From Puia sp. (GTDB taxonomy: Bacteria; Bacteroidota; Bacteroidia; Chitinophagales; Chitinophagaceae): 36,353 nucleotides of DNA. Under the pieces are notes generated by a model. It searched no databases. It had not been told where the DNA came from and worked only from the letters and a program-made list of their open reading frames with translations. Where the stretch lies: contig JARLGZ010000019.1 in assembly GCA_031292515.1 (NCBI GenBank), positions 1 through 36,353 of the forward strand. The letters run 5' to 3'. Position numbers and translations under genes: made by a program. Shown here one piece after another: positions 31,979-36,353 of this stretch; positions within the stretch are counted from its first letter, which is position 1; each line of letters starts with the position of its first letter.

Positions 31979-31997
31979 TATTTTTGGCTTATTTTTG
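31979..31997 (+). promoter_or_regulatory. Two overlapping-region -7 elements before the rRNA methyltransferase gene
   Basis: TATTTTTG occurs at 31979-31986 and again at 31990-31997, both perfect TAnnTTTG matches. They lie inside the frame that would be used from the ATG at 31914, and support the shorter start at 32025. Confidence 0.45.
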
Positions 31998-32024
31998 ACG
32001 CTCATCATCAAACGGGATCCCGAA

Positions 32025-33515
32025 TTGGACTTTGTATTACCGCAGGAATTGTTGAACTCCCTGGAAGGGGTTGCCGGCTTCGATGCCGCTGCTTTTAAGA
32101 AAGTGCATGAAGATCCCGGACAGGGGGTCTCTATCCGCTTCAACCCTGCAAAATATCCGACCGGCGCGCCGCTGCTCCGGGAAGACGTCACCCGGCCCGT
32201 CCCCTGGTCATCTTTTGGCTACTACCTGGCCAGGCGGCCGTCTTTTACGATGGACCCTCTCTTTCATGCCGGTGCGTATTATGTGCAGGAGGCCTCCAGT
32301 ATGTTTCTCGAGCAGGCGCTGAGACAGACCGTGGATCTTTCGCGGCCGCTGAGGGTGCTCGATCTCTGTGCGGCGCCGGGGGGCAAGTCTACGCTGATAC
32401 AGTCACTGATCTCCGCCGAAAGCCTGCTCGTGAGCAACGAGGTCATCCGTTCCCGGGCGGGCATCCTGCAGGAAAATATGATAAAGTGGGGCGCCGTCAA
32501 TACGATCGTGACCCAGAACGATCCCCGCGATTTTGGCGCCCTCGAACATTTCTTCGATGTGATCGTGGTAGATGCTCCCTGCAGTGGCAGCGGTCTGTTC
32601 CGGCGCGATCCGGCGGCGATCGGTGAATGGAGCCTGTCGAACGTACAGCTTTGCGGCGAACGTCAGCAACGGATATTGGCGGATTGCTGGCCGGCTTTGA
32701 AACCCGGCGGCATCCTGGTTTATTCGACCTGTTCCTATTCGCGGCAGGAGGATGAGGAGATCCTGGAATGGATGATGGCGCAACTGGATCCAGCTGCTGC
32801 TGGTATGCGGCTCACGGTAGAGCGGGACTGGAATATCGTCGAATCTGAAGTGAAGGGGGGTGGTTGCGGATATCGCTTCTACCCTGACAAACTGGATGGG
32901 GAGGGGTTGTTTATAGCCTGTGTGCAGAAGCCGGGGGAATCTGCGGCTAGTGGTTCCAGAGATAATGGTTCTCCGCATACTGGTTTCCGGGATAGCGGGA
33001 AACGTTCAGGGGACAAGTATTCCGGGGAAAAACATTTCGGGAACAAGCATTCCGGCGGTAAGCGGACGGCTCCGGATAAACTGAATGGCGCAGAGCTGGA
33101 CACGGCTTCGGCGTGGCTAAAACCGGAGGCCGTAAAGTCTGCTTATTTCTTCCGGCACGCCGACCTGATTCACCTGTTGCCCGGCGAACATGCGGAAGAC
33201 CTGTCGCTATTGCGTTCGAAGCTCTATCTCAGAAAGGCCGGCCTGGCGCTTGGGCAAGCGGGTCAGAAGGAATTCATCCCCGAACATGAGCTGGCGATGA
33301 GCCCGCTGGCAAGCCCGCAGATAGCGGTAGTCACCCTGTCGTTGGAAGAGGCGATCCGCTACCTTCGAAAGGAGGAGATCGGACCGCTGCCCGGCCAGCC
33401 CCGGAAGGGTTGGGCGCTGGTTCAATATGAGGGGTATTCGTTGGGCTGGATAAAGGTCTTGCCCAACCGTATCAATAACTACTATCCCAAAGACTGGCGG
33501 ATCCTAAAAAGATGA
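32025..33515 (+). CDS. rRNA (cytosine-C5) methyltransferase, RsmF/NSUN type
   Basis: This SAM-dependent m5C methyltransferase probably modifies 16S rRNA. I favour the TTG at 32025 (496 residues, opening DFVLPQELLNSLEG as the family does). An ATG at 31914 adds 37 residues with no family resemblance, and two promoter elements lie between the two starts. Motif I is LDLCAAPGGKST. The catalytic pair are Cys186 in DAPCSGSG (motif IV) and Cys236 in YSTCSYS (motif VI), numbered from TTG. The C-terminal part (from about 360) is the RsmF-type PUA-like domain, ending with 'YSLGWIKVLPNRINNYYPKDWRI'. Between them is an odd low-complexity segment (nt about 32935-33075) with GDKYS/GEKHF/GNKHS units encoded by 15-nt repeats. 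Confidence 0.9.
   Translation: MDFVLPQELLNSLEGVAGFDAAAFKKVHEDPGQGVSIRFNPAKYPTGAPLLREDVTRPVPWSSFGYYLARRPSFTMDPLFHAGAYYVQEASSMFLEQALRQTVDLSRPLRVLDLCAAPGGKSTLIQSLISAESLLVSNEVIRSRAGILQENMIKWGAVNTIVTQNDPRDFGALEHFFDVIVVDAPCSGSGLFRRDPAAIGEWSLSNVQLCGERQQRILADCWPALKPGGILVYSTCSYSRQEDEEILEWMMAQLDPAAAGMRLTVERDWNIVESEVKGGGCGYRFYPDKLDGEGLFIACVQKPGESAASGSRDNGSPHTGFRDSGKRSGDKYSGEKHFGNKHSGGKRTAPDKLNGAELDTASAWLKPEAVKSAYFFRHADLIHLLPGEHAEDLSLLRSKLYLRKAGLALGQAGQKEFIPEHELAMSPLASPQIAVVTLSLEEAIRYLRKEEIGPLPGQPRKGWALVQYEGYSLGWIKVLPNRINNYYPKDWRILKR
33009..33053 (+). repeat. 15-nt in-frame repeat in the rRNA methyltransferase linker
   Basis: Three units (33009-33023, 33024-33038, 33039-33053) encode GDKYS, GEKHF and GNKHS. 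Looser Ser/Gly/Arg-rich copies precede them from about 32935. Confidence 0.75.
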
Positions 33516-33518
33516 CAA

Positions 33519-33534
33519 TAATTTTGCATCTTTG
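33519..33534 (+). promoter_or_regulatory. Promoter elements of the LysM protein gene
   Basis: TAATTTTG (33519-33526) is a perfect -7 match, followed directly by CATCTTTG (33527-33534), one mismatch. The predicted start sites are 33532-33540, leaving about a 20-nt leader to the ATG at 33560. Confidence 0.5.
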
Positions 33535-33559
33535 CCCTGAATTTGGTTAAAATTGTACT

Positions 33560-34744
33560 ATGCGAAAACCAGCAGCCCTATTTCTACTGATCGGATTTCT
33601 GTTTATCAATCATTCCTATGGCCAATCCTCCGAGTTATTAGTGCAGGGGGAGACCGGCAAATTGTACCTGCTTCATACGGTGGCTCCCAAAGAGAATTGG
33701 TATAGTGTGGGAAGGCTTTTCAACCTGAGCCCCAAAGAAATAGCTCCCTTTAATCATCTCACGATGGATAAGCCCCTGGACATCGGGGAGTCTCTTCAGA
33801 TCCCCCTGACCTCCGCTAATTTCTCACAGAGCGGGCCGAAGGCCGCGGCGGGGGAGACCCTGGTTCCTGTATACCATATCGTCCAGGAGAAGGAATGGAT
33901 GTACCGGATCAGCGTGAACCACAATAAAGTCCCTGTCGAGAACCTGGAGAAGTGGAACAGCATCAGCAAGGATAATGTGAAAGCGGGCATGCACCTGGTT
34001 ATCGGGTACCTGAAAGTGAAGACGGCGCTGTCGGCCCTGGCTTCCGGGGGTGCCAGTCCCGTAGCGGTGGTCCGCAATGCCGCCGACAGCCAGGCTAAAG
34101 CCAGGCAGGTGGTCGCTTCCACGGGTGTTTCTGCAGGCACTTCCACCGGCACGGGGGTGGTTAGCGGCCCTGCTAAGAGCAAACCGGCGAATATGCATGC
34201 GGATAGTGTATCGGGGGGCAGGGTTGGCGGTGGTACCGGATCCAATACAGGTGTTGGATCGGCTTCCGGCGACACGGGATCGACGACGGGCAGTACAGGG
34301 ACGACAACAGGAGCCGGCTCGGGTAATAAGAGCCCGGGTGCTACGGGAACGGCTGGCACAGGATCAGGGGGAACGGGATCCGCTGGCACAGGAACGGGCG
34401 GTACAGGACCGGGAACCGCCGGCGGCGGGGCCGCTCATTTTAACGGAGGATATTTCAAGACGGACTATAATGACGAAAACCTCTCGGCCAGCGGGGTGGC
34501 GGGTGTGTTCAAGAGCACCAGCGGCTGGCAGGATGGCAAATATTATGCGTTGATGAATAATGTGGCCGTGGGGACCATCATCAGGGTCACGGCTTCGGCT
34601 AACAATAAGACGATTTATGCGAAAGTACTCGGGCAGCTGCCGGATATGAAAGAGAGTGCCGGCATGACGATCCGGATCAGCAATGCGGCCGCCAGCGAAC
34701 TTGCGCAGACTGACCCCAAATTCAATGTCGATGTGAGGTATTAA
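33560..34744 (+). CDS. LysM and RlpA-like (double-psi barrel) secreted protein
   Basis: This 394-residue exported protein probably binds peptidoglycan. The signal peptide ends near NHSYGQ (22). Two LysM-like modules follow at about 36-83 ('LHTVAPKENWYSVGRLFNLSP') and 103-150 ('YHIVQEKEWMYRISVNHNKVP'). Residues about 185-290 are an extended Gly/Thr/Ser-rich linker with GTGSGGTGSAG-like units. The C-terminal ~100 residues (about 295-394) resemble the double-psi beta-barrel of RlpA/expansin-like proteins ('YYALMNNVAVGTIIRVTA', 'KTIYAKVLGQLPDM'). RlpA proteins are lytic transglycosylases or septal-ring factors; activity here is not established. The ATG at 33560 is 44 nt after the rRNA methyltransferase stop and has its own promoter elements. 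The fmt gene is convergent, with its stop codon overlapping this gene's end. Confidence 0.85.
   Translation: MRKPAALFLLIGFLFINHSYGQSSELLVQGETGKLYLLHTVAPKENWYSVGRLFNLSPKEIAPFNHLTMDKPLDIGESLQIPLTSANFSQSGPKAAAGETLVPVYHIVQEKEWMYRISVNHNKVPVENLEKWNSISKDNVKAGMHLVIGYLKVKTALSALASGGASPVAVVRNAADSQAKARQVVASTGVSAGTSTGTGVVSGPAKSKPANMHADSVSGGRVGGGTGSNTGVGSASGDTGSTTGSTGTTTGAGSGNKSPGATGTAGTGSGGTGSAGTGTGGTGPGTAGGGAAHFNGGYFKTDYNDENLSASGVAGVFKSTSGWQDGKYYALMNNVAVGTIIRVTASANNKTIYAKVLGQLPDMKESAGMTIRISNAAASELAQTDPKFNVDVRY
34112..34430 (+). repeat. Low-complexity Gly/Thr/Ser linker repeats in the LysM protein
   Basis: The nucleotide sequence is built of irregular GGNACNGGN-type units encoding about 100 residues of Gly/Thr/Ser/Ala between the second LysM and the barrel domain. 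Confidence 0.75.
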
Positions 34745-35832
34745 AAATTTTTATACCCGCGCAGGAAGTCTTCTGTTTTCATTTTCTTTTTTCCTTCCAG
34801 TTGGATCTCCTCTGCGTAGATATATCCATCCTTTGCGGCGAAACGCAGGAAGCTCTTCTTGTCGGTCTCGTACTGGCCCGGTGAGACGGCGGGGGTTGTG
34901 ATCTCTTTGCGGGAGCGATAGATCTTTAGCAACTTTCCGTCCAGCCAGGTGTAGGCCCCGGGGAAAGGAGACAAGCCCCTGATGAGATTGTGGATGGTTT
35001 GGGTATCCTTGCCCCAATCGATCTTGCCGGTTTCGGTGAAGATTTTCGGGGCGTGGTTGAGAGGGGGAGTGAGTGGTGAGTGGTGAGTAGTGAGTAGTGA
35101 GTGGCCAGTGGGGAGTGGGGTGGCTTCGGGAGTATTTGAGGAGTTGGGGACGTTTGGTGGGACGATAAGGTTTTGGGGGATGTCTTTCAGAGTGCCGGCG
35201 GCGAGGCCTTCGACTGTCCGGATCAGCAACCGCGCGCCGATCTCTTTCATCCGGTCGTGCACTTCTCCGGCCGTCTCGTCTTCTCCGATGGGGAAGCTGT
35301 CCTGCAACAGGATGTTTCCGGTGTCGATCTCCTGCTGCAATTTGAAGGTGGTGACACCCGTGACCTTTTCTCCGTTTATCACAGCCCAGTTGATGGGGGC
35401 GGCTCCGCGGTATTGGGGCAACAGGGACCCATGCAGGTTGAGGGTACCCATGGGGGGCATGTTCCAGACCCGTTCCGGCAGCATGCGGAAGGCTACGACG
35501 ATTTGCAGGTCCGCGCGTAGAGCCCTCAGTTCCTCCAGGAAAGCGGGGTTCTTCAATTTTTCGGGCTGCAGGATGAGCAGGCCTTTCTCAAGAGCATATT
35601 TTTTCACCGCACTCGCGGTCATCTGCATGCCCCTGCCGGCCGGTTTGTCCGGTGCGGTGATGACGGCGACGATATTACAGCCTTTTTGGACGAGGGCATC
35701 CAGGGACGCGACGGCGAATTCAGGTGTTCCCATGAAGACGATACGCAGATCGGTGAGTGGTGAGTGGTGAGTGGTGAGTGGGGATGAGGACGGTGATGAC
35801 GAGGAGGATGATGAAGATGATTGAGCGTTCAT
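34741..35832 (-). CDS. fmt: Methionyl-tRNA formyltransferase with two repeat-derived insertions
   Basis: This enzyme transfers a formyl group from 10-formyl-tetrahydrofolate to the initiator Met-tRNA. At 363 residues it is about 50 longer than the E. coli enzyme (315). The catalytic residues are Asn132, His134 and Asp170, at a constant offset of 26 from the E. coli Asn106/His108/Asp144. They lie in TLNLHGSLLPQYRGAAPINW and the downstream QQEIDTGNI. The conserved start 'RIVFMGTPEFAV' appears only at residue 30. The first 28 residues are Ser-rich plus PLTTHHSPLT. A second segment with LLTTHHSPLT interrupts the protein just before HAPKIFTE. Both come from the same GGTGAGT heptanucleotide repeat. 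An alternative start (CTG coding for Leu29) would bypass the first. The fold should still be active. Confidence 0.92.
   Translation of the reverse strand: MNAQSSSSSSSSSPSSSPLTTHHSPLTDLRIVFMGTPEFAVASLDALVQKGCNIVAVITAPDKPAGRGMQMTASAVKKYALEKGLLILQPEKLKNPAFLEELRALRADLQIVVAFRMLPERVWNMPPMGTLNLHGSLLPQYRGAAPINWAVINGEKVTGVTTFKLQQEIDTGNILLQDSFPIGEDETAGEVHDRMKEIGARLLIRTVEGLAAGTLKDIPQNLIVPPNVPNSSNTPEATPLPTGHSLLTTHHSPLTPPLNHAPKIFTETGKIDWGKDTQTIHNLIRGLSPFPGAYTWLDGKLLKIYRSRKEITTPAVSPGQYETDKKSFLRFAAKDGYIYAEEIQLEGKKKMKTEDFLRGYKNF
35068..35102 (-). repeat. Heptanucleotide repeat, 5 units, inside fmt
   Basis: The plus-strand units are AGTGAGT, GGTGAGT, GGTGAGT, AGTGAGT and AGTGAGT at 35068-35102. The repeat encodes the central LLTTHHSPLT segment. 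Its 35-nt length is not a multiple of three. Confidence 0.9.
35752..35779 (-). repeat. Heptanucleotide repeat, 4 perfect units, at the fmt 5' end
   Basis: Four exact GGTGAGT copies occupy 35752-35779, followed by a GAT/GAG-rich tract to 35821. Together they encode the Ser-rich, PLTTHHSPLT N-terminus. Its 28-nt length is not a multiple of three. Confidence 0.95.
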
Positions 35833-35894
35833 GGCTGGGCGTTATTCTGTGTTTACACTGTGTGATTCTCTATTTATCTGGTGTCGTTCCGGTT

Positions 35895-36353
35895 TTAGAA
35901 ATCGGTATACAGCAGGTATTTTTTCCGGATCCTTTTGAAGGCGGAGAGGGCGGGCTCCCAGCTCTCTCGGATCTCTTTTTCGCTCTTGCCGGCAATGAGT
36001 TGCGCCATCAGGGCGTCTCCGCCCGCCAGCTTGTTGAAGAAAGAGCCTTTGTTCAGGAAGAATTCATTTTTGGACGGGAAGAGCCGGTAGGCCAGCAGCA
36101 GCCATTTCAGGGTGAAGGAATGACCCGTCTCTTTCAGCGGGTCGCTTTTGCTAAGGTCGTATCCATAACAAGTCTGGTCCATCAGGGGCGGGTGTTTGGC
36201 GCCTTCCACGCTTCGCGGGATAAAGCTGTAGAGGTTTTTTGGGAACGAGGGGTGTCCGAACTGGCGAAAGGGCTTGTCGGTGCCTCTTCCCAGGCTGACG
36301 GCGGTTCCTTCAAAAAAGCAAAGGGAGGGGTACAGGTAGATGGATTGCATGTC
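35895..36353 (-). CDS. NamZ-type exo-beta-N-acetylmuramidase (DUF1343/GH171), C-terminal part
   Basis: This is the C-terminal ~153 residues of a protein continuing beyond the right edge of the window. The visible part shows 'LYPSLCFFEGTAVSLGRGTDKPF', the central signature of the DUF1343 family, here as SIYLYPSLCFFEGT then GRGTDKPFRQFGHP, followed by a conserved Tyr-rich segment (TCYGYDLS) and the C-terminal 'FKRIRKKYLLY'. NamZ enzymes (GH171) remove terminal MurNAc from peptidoglycan fragments and support cell-wall recycling. The ATG inside the window at 36350 is an internal Met, not the start. The gene runs in the same direction as fmt, with 62 nt between its stop and the fmt ATG. Confidence 0.88.
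   Translation of the reverse strand, partial: DMQSIYLYPSLCFFEGTAVSLGRGTDKPFRQFGHPSFPKNLYSFIPRSVEGAKHPPLMDQTCYGYDLSKSDPLKETGHSFTLKWLLLAYRLFPSKNEFFLNKGSFFNKLAGGDALMAQLIAGKSEKEIRESWEPALSAFKRIRKKYLLYTDF

Noticed and set aside
1-36353. Prophage, integrative element or insertion sequence
   Set aside because: No integrase, transposase, phage structural gene, terminal inverted repeats or tRNA target was seen; most genes are ordinary chromosomal ones.

Overview
The window looks like chromosomal DNA from a moderately GC-rich member of the Bacteroidetes, most likely Chitinophagaceae. The evidence is a FecI/FecR/SusC/SusD locus, Bacteroidetes-type promoters (TAnnTTTG), an almost complete lack of Shine-Dalgarno sequences, many lipoproteins and secreted proteins with signal peptides ending in AQ/SQ, a GH18 chitinase, a DUF4403 lipoprotein and a NamZ-type muramidase. 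No rRNA, tRNA, CRISPR array, transposase or phage gene was recognised.

Layout. Positions 1-3010 (minus strand) hold a DUF4403 lipoprotein and a secreted GH18 chitinase with its own terminator. Positions 3.2-8.6 kb (plus) hold a DUF6252-like lipoprotein, a large secreted barrel protein resembling glycoside hydrolases but of no family I can name, and an exported FAD-dependent oxidoreductase. At 8.6-9.8 kb (minus) there is a small ABC module: an ATPase with a proline-rich N-terminus and a tiny membrane protein. A Tat-exported Nif3-like protein follows, then aconitase (minus, with a clear terminator), a PspC-like membrane protein, an AraC-type regulator, metal-dependent KDO8P synthase (kdsA, minus) and a short-chain L-threonine 3-dehydrogenase. 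A TlpA-like thiol reductase precedes a compact run of thyA, folA, a SAM methyltransferase and an esterase; ThyA makes dihydrofolate, which FolA recycles. Positions 22.2-29.8 kb are a polysaccharide-utilisation-type signalling and uptake unit: ECF sigma factor, FecR anti-sigma, SusC with an N-terminal STN signalling domain, and a SusD-like lipoprotein, closed by a strong terminator. Next come a redoxin and a cytochrome c/copper-monooxygenase fusion, an rRNA cytosine-C5 methyltransferase, a LysM/RlpA-like cell-wall protein, fmt, and the C-terminal part of a NamZ (GH171) muramidase running off the right edge.

Two patterns cut across the genes. (1) Degenerate short-period repeats, each with its own unit (7, 12, 15, 16, 17, 18, 25, about 32 or about 36 nt), fill several intergenic spacers and also sit in frame in poorly conserved parts of proteins: N-termini, linkers, and a ~100-residue insertion in a methyltransferase. 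Four of the intergenic arrays appear to begin exactly at the stop codon of the gene upstream. (2) Several genes (kdsA, thyA, the redoxin gene, the tlpA-like gene, probably pspC) have a TAnnTTTG promoter element ending only 4-6 nt before the ATG, which predicts leaderless mRNAs. A two-hairpin leader ahead of susC is a third candidate for unrecognised regulation.
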